A stretch of 64,000 bases of DNA, from positions 8,879,401 to 8,943,400 of the forward strand of contig NC_134310.1 in the NCBI RefSeq assembly GCF_949628215.1. Reading direction: 5' to 3'. Within the stretch, counting starts at the first letter, position 1. Every line of letters begins with the position of its first letter. Positions 29,701 to 44,400 of the stretch are shown here, piece after piece. The position numbers were made by a program, and so were the translations under genes. This DNA comes from Phalacrocorax aristotelis (taxonomy: Eukaryota; Chordata; Aves; Suliformes; Phalacrocoracidae). Under the pieces are notes generated by a model. The model had not been told where the DNA came from and searched no databases. It saw only the letters and a program-made list of their open reading frames with translations.

Positions 29701-32700
29701 CATTCAGTCCGTCACTGACTGACTGACTGACTTCGTCCCGCAGTCAGTCCGTCACTGACTGACTGACTGAGTGACTCCGTCCCGCAGTCAGTCCGTCACT
29801 GACTGACTGACTGAGTGACTCCGTCCCGCAGTCAGTCCATCACTGACTGACTGACTGACTGACTGACTCCATCCCGCAGTCAGTCTGTCACTGACTGACT
29901 GACTCACTCCGTCCCGCAGCAAGTCCGTCACTGACTGACTGACAGACTGACTGACTCCATCCCGCAGTCAGACCTTCACTGACCTACTGACGGACTGACT
30001 GACTCCGTCCCATAGTCAGTCTGTCACTAAAGTGACGGACTGACCGACTCCGTCCCGCAGTCAGTCCGTCACTGACTGACTGAGTGACCGACTCCGTCCC
30101 GCAGTCAGTCCGTCACTGGCTGACTGACTGAACGGCTCCGTGCCGCAGTCAGTCCGTCACTGACTAAGTGACTCACTCCGTCCCGCCCTCAGTCCGTCAC
30201 CGACGGACTGACTCACTCCGTCCTGCAGGAAGTCCGTCAATGACGGACTGATGGACGCACTCGGTCCCGCAGGCAGTCCGTCACTGACTGACCGACTAAC
30301 TGACTGACTCCATCCCGCAGTCAGTCCATCACTGACTGACAGACTGACCGACTCCATCCCGCAGTCAGTCCGTCACTGACTGACTGAGTGACCAACTCCG
30401 TCACGCAGTCAGTCCGTCACTGACTGACTGACTTACTCACTCCGTCCCGCAGTCAGTCCGTCATTGACTCACTGACTCTGTCCCGCAGTCAGTCAGTCAC
30501 TGACTCACTGACTGACCGAACCTGTCCCGCAGTCACTCCATCACTGACTCACTGACTGACCGACTGCGTCCCGCAGTCAGTCTGTCACTGACTGACTGAT
30601 TGATTGACTCACTCGGTCCCGCAGTCAGTCCGTCACTGACAGACTCACTGACTGACTGACTCCGACCCGCAGTCAGTCAGTCACTGACTGACTCCGACCC
30701 GCAGTCAGTCAGTCACTGACTGACTCCGACCCCCAGTCAGTCAGTCACTGACTGACTGACTTACTCACTCCGTCCCGCAATCAGTCCATCAGTGACTGAC
30801 TGACTGATTGACTCCATCGCGCAGTCAGTCCGTCACTGACTGACTAATTGACTGACTCCTTCCTGCAGTCAGTCCGTCACTGACAGACTGAGTGACTGAT
30901 TCCGTCTTGCAGTCAGTCCGTCACTGGCTGACTGACTCATTCTGTCCCGCAGTCAGTCCATCACTCACTGACTGACAGACTGACTCCGTCCCGTAGTCAT
31001 TCCATCACTGACTGACTGACTGATTGACTGACTCCGTCCCGCTGTCAGTCCGTCACTGACTGACTGACTGATTGACTGACTCCGTCCTGCAGTCAGTCCG
31101 TCACTGACGGACTGAGTGAACGACTCCGTCCCACAGTCAGTCCGTCACTGGCTGACTGACTGACCGACTCCATCCCGCAGTCAGTCCGTCACTGACTGAC
31201 AGACTGACTGACTCACTCGGTCCCGCAGCCAGTCCGTCACTGATTGACTGACTCATTCCGTCCCGCAGTTGTCCGTCACTGACTGACTGACTTACTCAGT
31301 CTGTCCCGCAGTCAGTCCGTCACTGATTCACTGACTGACCGACTCCGTCCCGCAGTCAGTCCGTCATTGACTGACTGACGGACTCACTCCCTCCCGCAGT
31401 CAGTACGTCACTGAAAGACTGACTGACTGACTCCGTCTTGCAGTAAGTCCGTCACTGACATACTGACTGATTCACTCCGTCCCGCAGTCAGTTCGTCATT
31501 GGCTGACTGGCTGCCTGACTCCGTCCCGCAGTCAGTCCGTCACTGGCTGACAGACATACTCACTCCATCCCGCAGTCAGTCCGTCACTGACTGACTGACT
31601 GACTGACTCTGTCCCGCAGTCAGTCCGTCACTGACGGACAGACTGACTCCGTCCCGTAGTTTGTCCTTCACTGAATGACTGACTCCCTCCCGCAGTTAGT
31701 CCGTCAATGACTGACTGACTGACTGACTCTGTCCCGCAGCCAGTCCATCACTGACTGACTGACTCACTCCGTCCCGTAGTCAGTCCGTCATTGAATGACT
31801 GACGGACTGACTCCCTCCTGCAGTCAGTCCGTCACTGACTAACTGACTGATTGACTCACTCCGTCCCACAGTCAGTCCTTCACTGACTGACTGACTTACT
31901 CACTCCATTCCGCAATCAGTCCATTACTGACTGACTAACTGACTGAGTCCGTCCCGCAGTCAGTCCGTCACTGACAGACTGAGTGACTGACTCCTTCCCG
32001 CAGTCAGTCCGTCACTGACGGACTGACTGACTCACTCCATCCGGCAGTCAGTCCGTCACTGACTGACTGACTCACTCCATCCGGCAGTCAGTCCGTCACT
32101 GACTGACTGACTGACTGACTCCATCCCGCAGTCAGTCCATCACTGACTGACTGACTGATTGACTGACTATGTCCCGCAGTCAGTCCGACCCTGACTGAAT
32201 GAGTGACCGACACCCGTCCCGCAGTCAGTCCGTCACTGGCTTACTGACTGACCGACTCCGTCCCGCAGTCAGTCCGTCACTGGCTGACTGACTGACCGAG
32301 TCCGTCCCGCAGTCAGTCCGTCACTGGCTGACTGACTGACCGACTCCGTCCCGCAGTCAGTCCGTCACTGGCTGACTGACTGACCGACTCTGTCCCGCAG
32401 TCAGTCCGTCACTGGCTGACTGACTGATTGACTGACTCCGTCCCGCAGACAGTCCGTCACTGACTGACGGACTGACCGACTCTGTCCCGCAGTCAGTCCG
32501 TCACTGGCTGGCTGACTGACCGACTCCGTCCCGTAGTCAGTCCGTCACTGACTGACTGATGGACTGACTGACTCCGTGGCGCAGTCAGTCCGTCACTGAC
32601 AGACTGACTGACTGACTCGGTCCCGCAGCCAGTCCGTCACTGACTGACTGACTCTTTCCGTCCCGCAGCCAGTCCGTCACTGACTGACTGACTGATTGAC

Positions 32701-33273
32701 TGACTCCGTCCCGCAGAGAGTCCGTCACTGACTGACTGACTCATTCCGTCCCGCAGCCAGTCCATCACTGACTGACTGACTGACTGACTGACTCCGTCCC
32801 GCAGACAGTCCGTCACTGACTGACGGACTGACCGACTCTGTCCCGCAGTCAGTCCGTCACTGGCTGGCTGACTGACCGACTCCGTCCCGTAGTCAGTCCG
32901 TCACTGACTGACTGACTGACTGACTGACTCCGTGGCGCAGTCAGTCCGTCACTGACAGACTGACAGACTGACTGACTCCATCCCGCAGTCAGTCCTTCAC
33001 TGACTGACTGACTGACGTACTCCATGCCGCAGTCAGTCCGTCACTGACAAACTGACTGATTGACTGACTCCGTCCCGCAGACAGTCCGTCACTGACTGAC
33101 GGACTGACCGACTCCGTCCCGCAGTCAGTCCGTAACTGATTCACTGACTGACTCCGTTCCGTAGTCAGTCCGTTACTGACAGACTGACTCACTTCGTCCC
33201 GCCGTCAGTCCTTCACTGATAGACAGACTGAGTGACTCTGTCCCGCAGTCAGTCCGTCACTGACGGACTGACT

Positions 33274-36200
33274 GACTCCTTCCCGTAGTCTGTCCGTCAC
33301 TGACTGACTCACTCCGTCCCGCAGTCAGTCGGTCAATGACAGACTGACTGACGGACTCCTTCCTGCAGTCAGTCCGTCACTGACTGACTGACTGACTGAC
33401 TGACTCCGTCCCGCAGCCAGTCCGTCAATGTCTGACTGACTACGTCCTGCACTCAGTCCGTCATTGATGGACTTACTGACTGACTCCCTCCCGCAAACAT
33501 TCCGTCACTGACGGGCTGACTGACTGACTGTATCCCGCAGTCAGTCCATCACTGACAGACTGACTGACTCACTCCCTCCCGCAGTCAGTCCATCACTGAT
33601 TGACTGACTGACTGACTCCGTCCCGCATTCAGTCCATCACTGACTGAATGACTGACTGACTGACTCCGTCCTGTTGTCAGTTCGTCACTGACTGACTGAC
33701 TGACCGACACCGTCCCGTTGTCAGTCCGTCAGTGACTGACTGACTCAATCCCTCCCGCAGTCAGTCCGTCACTGACTAACTGACTGATTGACTGGCTCCG
33801 TCCCGCAGTCAGTCCGTCACTGACTGACTGACTTACTCACTCCCTCCCGCAGTCAGTCCATCACTGACAGACTGACTGACTGACTCCGTCCCGCAGTCAG
33901 TCCGTCACTGACTGACTGATTGACTGACTCACTCCGTCCCGCAGTCAGTCCGTCACTGAATGACTGACTCACTCCCTCCCGTAGACAGTCCGACACTGAA
34001 TGACTGACTCACTCCCTCCCGCATTCAGTCCGTCACTGACTGACTGACTGACTCTGTCCCGTAGTCTGTCCGTCACTGACTGACTCACTCCGTCCCGTAG
34101 TCAGTCCGTCATTGACTGACTGACTGACTCACGCCGTCCCGCAGTCATTCCGTCAATGACTGACTGACTGACTCCGTCCCGCAGTCATTCCGTCAATGAC
34201 TGACTGACTGACTCCGTCCCGCAGTCAGTCCGTCACTGACTGACGGACTGACTCACTCTGTCCCGCAGTCAGTCGGTCAATGACTGACTGACTGACTCCC
34301 TCCCGCAGTCAGTCCGTCACTGTCAGACTGACTGACTGACTCCGTCCCGCAGCCAGTCCGTCAATGACTGACTGACTACGTCCCGCACTCAGTCCGTCAT
34401 TGATGGACTTACTGACTGACTCCCTCCCGCAATCATTCCGTCAGTGACGGACTGACTGACCGACTATATCCCTCAGTCAGTCCATCACTACACAGACTGA
34501 CTGACTCACTCCCTCCCGCAGTCAGTCCATCACTGACTGACTGATTGACTGACTGACTCTGTCCTGCAGTCAGTCCGTCACTGACTGACTGACTTACTCA
34601 CTCCATCCCGCAGTCAGTCCATGACTGACTGACTTACTGACTCACTCCGTCCCGCAGTCAGTCCATTACTGACTGACTGACTCGCTTCGTCCCGCCGTCA
34701 GCCCATCACTGACTGACTGACTGAGTCTGTCCCGCAGTCAGTCCGTCACTGACTGACCTACTCACTTGGTCCCGCCGTCAGTCCGTCAATGACTGACTGA
34801 CTGACTCCGTCCCGCAGTCAGTCCATCACTGACTGAATGACTGACTGACTGACTCCGTCCCGTAGTCAGTCCGTCACAGGCAGACTCACTGACTGACTGA
34901 CTCCTTCCCGCAGTCAGTCCGTCACTGGCTGACTGACTGACCCACTCCGTCCCGCAGTCAGTCCGTCATTGACAGACTGACTGACTGACCTACTCCTTCC
35001 CGCAGTCAGTCCATCACTGACTGACTGACTGACTCGGTCCCGCAGCCAGTCCGTCAATGACTGATTGACTGACTCGGTCCCGCAGCCAGTCCGTCACTAA
35101 CTGACGGACTGACCGACTCCGTCCCGCAGTCAGTCCGTACCTGGCTGACTTACTGACCGACTCCGTCCCGCAGTCAGTCCGTCACTGGCTGACTGACTGA
35201 CCGACTCCGTCCCGCAGTCAGTCCATCACTGACTGACTGACTGATTGACTGACTCCGTCCCGCAGTCAGTCCGTCCCTGACTGAATGAGTGACCGACTCC
35301 ATCTCGTAGTCAGTCCGTCACTGACTGACTGACTGACTGAATGACTCCGTCCCGCAGTCAGTCCATCACTGACAGGCTGACTGACTCACGCGGTCCCGCA
35401 GCCAGTCCCTCACTGACTGACTCATTCCGTCCCGCAGCCAGTCCGTCACTGACTGATTGACTCACTCCGTCCCGCAGAGAGTCCGTCACTGACTGACTGA
35501 CTCACTCCGTCCCGCAGTCAGTCCGTCACTGACGGACTGACAGACTGATTGACTCCATCCCGTAGTCAGTCCTTCACTGACTGACTGACTGACTGACTCC
35601 GTCCCGCAGTCAGTCCGTCAGACTGACTGACTGATTCACTGACTCCGTCCCGCAGTCAGTCCGTCAGACTGACTGACTGATTGACTGACTCCGTCCCGCA
35701 GACAGTCCGTCACTGACTGACGGACTGACCGACTCCGTCCCGCAGTCAGTCCGTCAATGACTGACTGACTGACTGATTGACTCCGTCCCGTAGTCAGTCC
35801 ATCACTGACAGGCTGACTGACTCACGCGGTCCCGCAGCCAGTCCGTCACTGACTGACTCATTCCGTCCCGCAGCCAGTCCGTCACTGACTGATTGACTCA
35901 CTCCGTCCCGCAGAGAGTCCGTCACTGACTGACTCACGCCATCCCGCAGTCAGTCCGTCACTGACAGACTGACAGACTGACTGACTCCATCCCGCAGTCA
36001 GTCCTTCACTGAAAGACTGACTGACTGACTGACTCCGTCCCGCAGACAGTCCGTCACTGACTGACGGACTGACCGACTCCGTCCCGCAGTCAGTCCGTCA
36101 CTGACTGACTGACTGACCGACTCCGTCCCGCAGTCAGTCCGTCACTGACGGACTGACTTACTCACTCCCTCCCGCAGTCAGTCCATCACTGACAGACTGA

Positions 36201-39200
36201 CTGACTCACTCCGTCCTGCAGTCAGTTCGTCACTGACTGACTGACTGACTCCGTCCCGTAGTCAGTCCGTCACTGAATGACTGACTCACTCCCTCCCGCA
36301 TTCAGTCCATCACTGACTGACTGACTGACTCCGTTCCGTAGTCAGTCCGTCACTGACGGACTGACTCACTTCGTCCCGCCGTCAGTCCGTCACTGAGTGA
36401 CAGACTGACTGACTCTGTCCCGCAGTCAGTCCATTACTGACTGACTGACTGACTCCGTCCCGTAGTCTGTCCGTCAATGACTGACTCACTCCGTCCCGCA
36501 GTCAGTCCGTCAATGACTGACTGACTCCGTCCCGCAGCCATTCCATCAGTGACTGATGGACTGACTCACTCCGTCCCGCAGTCAGTCCGTTACTGACAGA
36601 CTGATTCACTTCGTCCCACCGTCAGTCCATCACTGACTGACTCACTGAGTCTGTCCCGCAGTCCGTCTGTCACTGACTGACTGACTCACTTCGTCCCGCA
36701 GTCAGTCCGTCACTGACTGACTGACTGACTCACTCCGTCCCGTAGCCAGTCCATCACTGACTGACTGACTGACTCACTCCCTCCCGCAGGCAGTCCGTTA
36801 CTGACTGACTGACTCCGTTCCGCAGTCAGTCCGTCACTGAGTGACTGACGGACTGACTCCGTCCCGCATTCAGTCCGTCACTGCCTGACTGACTCACTCC
36901 GTCCCATAGTCAGTCCGTCACTGGCTGGCTGACTGACTCCGTCCCGCAGTCAGTCCATCAGTGACAGACTGACAGACTGACTTCTTCCCGGTGTCAGTCC
37001 TTCGCTGACTGAATGACTGACTGACTCTTTGCCGCACTCAGTCCGTCACTGACTGACTGAGTGACCGACTCCATCCAGCAGTCAGTTCGTCACTGGCTGA
37101 AGGACAGACTGACTCCGTCCCGCACTCAGTCTGTCACTGACGGACGGACTGACTTACTGACTCCATCCCGCATTCAGTCCGTCACTTATTGACTGCCTGA
37201 CAGACTCCGTCCCACACTCAGTCTGTCACTGACTGACTGACCCACTCCGTCCTGCAGCAAGTCCGTCAGTGACGGACTGACTGACTCACTCGGTCCCGCA
37301 GGCAGTCCGTCACTGACTGACTGACAGACTGACTGACTCCATCCCGCAGTCAGTCCATCACTGACTGACGGACTGACTGACTGACTCCATCTTGCAGTCA
37401 GTCCGTCACTGACCGACTGACTGACTCACTCCGTCCCGCAGTCAGTCCATAACTGACTCACTGACTGACCGAATGCATCGCACAGACAGTCCGTCACTGA
37501 CTGACTGACAGACTGACTGACTCAGTCCATCCCGCAGGCAGTCTGTCACTGACTGACTGAGTCACTCCGTCCCGCGGGCAGTCCGTCACTGACGGACTGA
37601 CTGACTCACTCGATCCCGCAGGCAGGCCGTCACTGACTGACTGACAAACTGACTCCATCCCGCAGGCAGTCTGTCACTGACTGACTGACTCACTCCGTCC
37701 CGCAGGCAGTCCCTGACTGACTGACGGACTCACTCCTTCCAGCAGTCAGTCCGTCACTGACGCACAGAGTGACTGACTCGGTACTGCAGTTAGTCTGTCA
37801 CTGACGGACTGACTGACTCACTCGGTCCCGCAGCCAGTCCGTCACTGACTGACTGACTTACTCACTCGGTCCCGCAGTCAGTCTGTCACTGACTGACTGA
37901 CAGACTGACTCCGTCCCGCAGTCAGTCTGTCACTGACTGACTGACAGACTGACTCCGTCCCGCAGTCAGTCTGTCACTGACTGACTGACACACTGACTGA
38001 CTCCATCCCGCAGGCAGTCTGTCACTGACTGACTGACTCACTCCGTCCCGCAGGTAGTCCGTCACTGACGGACTGACTCACTCCGTCCCGCAGTCAGTCC
38101 GTCACTGACGGACTGAGTGACTGACTCGGTCCCGCAGTCAGTCCGTCACTGACGGACTGAGTGACTGACTCGGTACCGCAGCCAGTCCGTCACTGACTGA
38201 CTGGCTCATGCCGTCCCGCAGCCAGTCTGTCACTGACTGACTGACTCACTCCATCCCGCATTCAGTCCGTCACTGAGTGACTGACAGACTGAATGACTCC
38301 ATCCCGCAGTCAGTCCGTCACTGACTGACTGACTGACTGACTCCATCCCGCAGTCAGTCCGTCACTGACTGACTCCGTCCCGTAGTCAGTCCGTCACTCA
38401 CTGACTCCGTCCCGTAGTCAGTCCGTCACTCACTGACTGACTCACTCGGTCCCGCAGCCAGTTCGTCACTGACTGACTGACTGACTCCGTCCCGAAGTCA
38501 GTCCATCACCGAGTGACTGACTCCGTCCCGCAGTCAGTCCATCACTGAATTATTGACTGATTCCGTCCCGCAGCCAGTCCATCACTGACTGACTGACTGA
38601 CTCACTCCGTCCCGCAGGCAGTCCGTCACTGACTTACTTACTCCGTCCCGCAGTCAGTCCGTCACTGAATTATTGAATGATTCCGTCCCACAGACAGTCC
38701 ATCACTGACGGAGTGACTGACTGACTGACTCCGTCCCGCACCCAGTCCGTCACTGACGAAGTGACTGACTCACTCCTTCCCGCACTCAGTCCGTCACTTG
38801 ACTGACTGACGGACTGTCCGACTCCGTCCCGCAGTCAGTCTGTCACTGACTGACTGAGTGACCGACTCCGTCCAGAAGTCAGATCGTCACTGGCTGACTG
38901 AATGACGGACTCCGTCCCGCAGTCAGTCCGTCACTGACTGACGGACGACTGACTCCGTCCAGCAGTCAGTTCGTCACTGGCTGACTGACTGCCGGACTCC
39001 GTCCCGCAGTCAGTCCGTCACTGACTGACGGACAGACTGACTCCGTCCCGCAGTCAGTCTGTCACTGACTGACTGACTGACTGACTGCCTCCGTCCCGCA
39101 GTCAGTCCGTCACTGACTGACGGACTGACTGACTGACTCCATCTTGCAGTCAGTCCGCCACTGACGGACTGACTGACTCACTCCGTCCCGCAGTCAGTCC

Positions 39201-41427
39201 ATAACTGACTCACTGACTGACCGACTGCATCCCAAAGACAGTCCGTCACTGACTGACTGACAGACTTACTGACTCTGTCGCGCAGACAGTCCGTCACTGA
39301 CTGACTGACTGACTCAGTCCATCCCGCAGGCAGTCTGTCACTGACTGACTGAGTCACTCCGTCCCGCAGGCAGTCCGTCACTCACTGACTGACTCACTCC
39401 TTCCCGCAGTCAGTCCGTCACTGACTGACTGACAGACTGACTGACTCCATCCCGCAGTCAGTCCGTCACTGACTGACTGACTGACTCCGTCCCGTAGTCA
39501 GTCCGTCACTGACGGACTGACTCACTCGGTCCCGCAGCCAGTTCGTCACTGACTGACTGACTGACTCCGTCCCGCAGTCAGTCCATCACCGAGTGACTGA
39601 CTCCGTCCCGCAGTCAGTCTTTCACTGACAGACTGACTCCGTCCCGCCGTCAGTCTGTCACTGACTTACTGACTGACTCCGTCCCGCAGTCAGTCCGTCA
39701 CTGAATTATTGACTGTTTCCGTCCCGCAGCCAGTCCATCACTGACTGACTGACTGACTCACTCCGTCCCGCAGGCAGTCCGTCACTGACTTACTTACTCA
39801 CTCCGTCCCGCAGTCAGTCCGGCACTGACTGACTGACTGAATCACTCCGTCCCACAGACAGTCCATCACTGACGGAGTGACTGACTGACTGACTCCGTCC
39901 CGCAGCCAGTCCGTCAACGACGAATTGACTGACTCACTCCTTCCCGCAGTCAGTCCGTCACTTGACTGACTGACGGACTGTCCGAGTCCGTCCCGCAGTC
40001 AGTCTGTCACTGACTGACTGAGTGACCGACTCCGTCCAGCAGTCAGTTCGTCACTGGCTGGCTGACTGACTGACTGACTCCGTCCCGCAGTCAGTCCGTC
40101 ACTGACTCACTGACTGACTGACTGCCTCCGTCCCGCACTCAGTCTGTCACTGACGGATTGACTGACTTACTGACTCCATCCCGCATTCAGTCTGTCACTG
40201 ATTGACTGCCTGACAGACTCCGTCCCACACTCAGTCCGTCACTGACTGACTGACCCACTCTGTCCTGCAGCAAGTCCGTCACTGACGTACTGACTGAGTC
40301 ACTCGGGCCTGCAGGCAGTCCGTCACTGACTGACTGACAGACTGAGTGACTCCATCCCGCAGTCAGTCCATCACTGACTGACTGACCCACTCTGTCCTGC
40401 AGCAAGTCCGTCACTGACGTACTGACTGACTCACTCGGGCCTGCAGGCAGTCCGTCACTGACTGACTGACAGACTGAGTGACTCCATCCCGCAGTCAGTC
40501 CATCACTGACTGACGGACTGACTGACTGACTCCATCTTGCCGTCAGTCCGTCACTGACTGACAGACTGACTCCATGCCGCAGGCAGTCTGTCACTGACTG
40601 ACTGACTCACTCCGTCCCGCAGGCAGTCCCTGACTGACTGACGGTCTCACTCCTTCCAGCAGTCAGTCCGTCACTGACGGACGGAGTGACTGACTCGGTC
40701 CTGCAGTTAGTCTGTCACTGACGCACTGACTCACTCACTCGGTCCCGCAGCCAGTCCGTCACTGACGCACTGACTCACTCACTCGGTCCCGCAGCCAGTC
40801 CGTCACTGACTGACTGACTTACTGACTCCGTCCCGCAGTCAGTCCGTCACTGACTCACTGACTCACTCCATTCCGCAGTCAGTCCGTCACTGACTGACTG
40901 ACAGACTCACTGACTCCATCCCGCATTTAGTCCGACACTGGCTGACTGACTGACCGACTCCGTCCCGCAGTCAGTCCGGCACTGACTGACTGACACACTG
41001 ACTGACTCCATCCCGCAGGCAGTCTGTCACTGACTGACTGACTCACTCCGTCCCGCAGGCGGTCCGTCACTGACTGACTGACTCACTCCGTCCCGCAGTC
41101 AGTCCGTCACTGACGGACTGAGTGATTCACTCGGTCCCGCAGTCAGTCTGTCACTGACGGACTGACTGACTCACTCGGTTCCGCAGCCAGTCCGTCACTG
41201 ACTGACTGGCTCATTCCATCCCGCAGCCAGTCTGTCACTGACTAACTGACTCACTCCATCCCGCATTCAGTCCGTCACTGACTGACTGACAGACTGACTG
41301 ACTCCATCCCGCAGTCAGTCCGTCACTGACTGACTGAGTGACCGACTCCGTCCCGCAGTCAGTTCGCCACTGGCTGACTGACTGCCATACACCGTCCCGC
41401 AGTAAGTCCGTCACTGACTGACTGACA
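33274..41427. repeat. First copy of an approximately 8-kb tandem duplication within the satellite
   Basis: Distinctive unit variants recur in the same order about 7.6-8.2 kb downstream. Examples are the CTTCCCGTAGTCTG block (33278 and 41432), TTTGCCGCACTCAG (37028 and 44648), and the non-consensus 204-bp stretch at 39178 and 46971. The copy ends at the junction at 41427/41428, where the wording returns to that of 33274. Confidence 0.85.
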
Positions 41428-44400
41428 GACTCCTTCCCGTAGTCTGTCCGTCACTGACTGACTCACTCCGTCCCTCAGTCAGTCCGTCACTGACTGACGG
41501 ACTGACTCACTCCGTCCCGCAGTCAGTCGGTCAATGACAGACTGACTGACGGACTCCTTCCTGCAGTCAGTCCGTCACTGACTGACTGACTGACTGACTC
41601 CGTCCCGCAGCCAGTCCGTCAATGACTGACTGACTACGTCCTGCAGTCAGTCCGTCATTGATGGACTTACTGACTGACTCCCTCCCGCAATCATTCCGTC
41701 ACTGACGGGCTGACTGACCGACTGTATCCCGCAGTCAGTCCATCACTGACAGACTGACTGACTCCCTCCCTCCCGCAGTCAGTCCATCACTGACTGACTG
41801 ATTGACTGACTGACTCCGTCCCGCATTCAGTCCATCACTGACTGAATGACTGACTGACTGACTCCGTCCCGTTGTCAGTTCGTCACTGACTGACTGACTG
41901 ACCGACACCGTCCCGTAGTCAGTCCGTCAGTGACTGACTGACTCAATCCCTCCCGCAGTCAGTCCGTCACTGACTAACTGACTGATTGACTGGCTCCGTC
42001 CCGCAGTCAGTCCGTCACTGACTGACTGACTTACTCACTCCCTCCCGCAGTCAGTCCATCACTGACAGACTGACTGACTGACTCCGTCCCGCAGTCAGTC
42101 CGTCACTGACTGACTGATTGACTGACTCACTCCGTCCCGCAGTCAGTCCGTCACTGAATGACTGACTCACTCCCTCCCGCATTCAGTCCGTCACTGACGG
42201 ACTGACTGACTCCGTCCCGTAGTCTGTCCGTCACTGACTGACTCACTCCGTCCCGTAGTCAGTCCGTCATTGACTGACTGACTGACTCACTCCGTCCCGC
42301 AGTCATTCCGTCAATGACGGACTGACTGACTCCGTCCCGCAGCCAGTCCGTCAATGACTGACTGACTACGTCCCGCACTCAGTCCGTCATTGATGGACTT
42401 ACTGACTGACTCCCTCCCGCAATCATTCCGTCACTGACGGACTGACTGACCGACTATAACCCTCAGTCAGTCCATCACTACACAGACTGTCTGACTCACT
42501 CCCTCCCGCAGTCAGTCCATCACTGACTGACTGACTGACTGACTGACTCTGTCCTGCAGTCAGTCCGTCACTGACTGACTGACTTACTCACTCCATCCCG
42601 CAGTCAGTCCATGACTGACTGACTTACTGACTCACTCCGTCCCGCAGTCAGTCCATTACTGACTGACTGACTCGCTTCGTCCCGCCGTCAGCCCATCACT
42701 GACTGACTGACTGAGTCTGTCCCGCAGTCAGTCCATCACAGGCAGACTCACTGACTGACTGACTCCGTCCCGCAGTCAGTCCGTCACTGATTGACTTACT
42801 CACTCCATCCCGCAATCAGTCCATTACTGACTGACTAACTGACTGAGTCCGTCCCGCAGTCAGTCCGTCACTGTCAGACTGAGTGACTGACTCCTTCCCG
42901 CAGTCAGTCCGTCGCTGACTGACTCACTCACTCCATCCCGCAGTCAGTCCGTCACTGACTGACTGACAGACTGACCGACTCGATCCCGCAGTCAGTACAT
43001 CACTGACTGACTGACTGATTGACTGACTCCGTCCTGCAGTCAGTCCGTCCCTGACTGAATGAGTGACTGACTCCGTCCTGCAATCAGTCCGTCACTGGCT
43101 GACTGACTGACCGACTCTGTCCCGCAGTCAGTCCGTCACTGGCTGACTGACTGACCGACTCCGTCCCGCAGTCAGTCCGTCATTGACAGTCTGACTGACT
43201 GACTGACTCCTTCCCGCAGTCAGTCCATCACTGACTGATTGACTGACTCCGTCCCGCAGACAGTCCATCACTAACTGACGGACTGACCGACTCCGTCCCG
43301 CTGTCAGTCCGTCACTGACTCACTGACTGACCGACTCCGGCCCGCAGTCAGTCCACCACTGACTGACTGACTGATTGACTGACTCCGTCCCGCAGTCAGT
43401 CCGTCCCTGACTGACTGACTGAATGACTCCGTCCCGCAGTCAGTCCATCACTGACAGGCTGACTGACTCACGCGGTCCCGCAGCCAGTCCGTCACTGACT
43501 GACTCATTCCGTCCCACAGCCAGTCCGTCACTGACTGACTGACTCACTCCATCCCGCAGTCAGTCCGTCACTGACGGACTGACAGACTGATTGACTCCAT
43601 CCCGTAGTCAGTCCTTCACTGACTGGCTGACTGACTGACTGACTCCGTCCCGCAGTCAGTCCGTCAGACTGACTGACTGATTGACTGACTCCGTCCCGCA
43701 GACAGTCCGTCAATGACTGACGGACTGACCGACTCCGTCCCGCAGTCAGTCCGTCAATGACTGACAGACTGACTGATTGACTCCGTCCCGTAGTCAGTCC
43801 ATCACTGACAGACTGACTGACTCACTCCGTCCTGCAGTCAGTTCGTCACTGACTGACTGACTGACTCCGTCCCGTAGTCAGTCCGTCACTGAATGACTGA
43901 CTCACTCCCTCCCGCATTCAGTCCATCACTGACTGACTGACTGACTCCGTTCCGTAGTCAGTCCGTCACTGACGGACTGACTCACTTCGTCCCGCCGTCA
44001 GTCCGTCACTGAGTGACAGACTGACTGACTCTGTCCCGCAGTCAGTCCGTCACTGACTGACTGACTGACTCCGTCCCGTAGTCTGTCCGTCAAAGACTGA
44101 CTCACTCCGTCCCACAGCCAGTCCATCATTGACTGATGGACTGACTCACTCCGTCCCGCAGTCAGTCCGTTACTGACAGACTGATTCACTTCGTCCCACC
44201 GTCAGTCCATCACTGACTGACTGACTGAGTCTGTCCCGCAGTCCGTCTGTCACTGACTGACTGACTGACTCACTCCGTCCCGTAGCCAGTCCATCACTGA
44301 CTGACTGACTGACTCACTTCCTCCCCCAGACAGTCCGTTACTGACTGACTGACTCCGTTCCGCAGTCAGTCCGTCACTGAGTTACTGACGGACTGACTCC

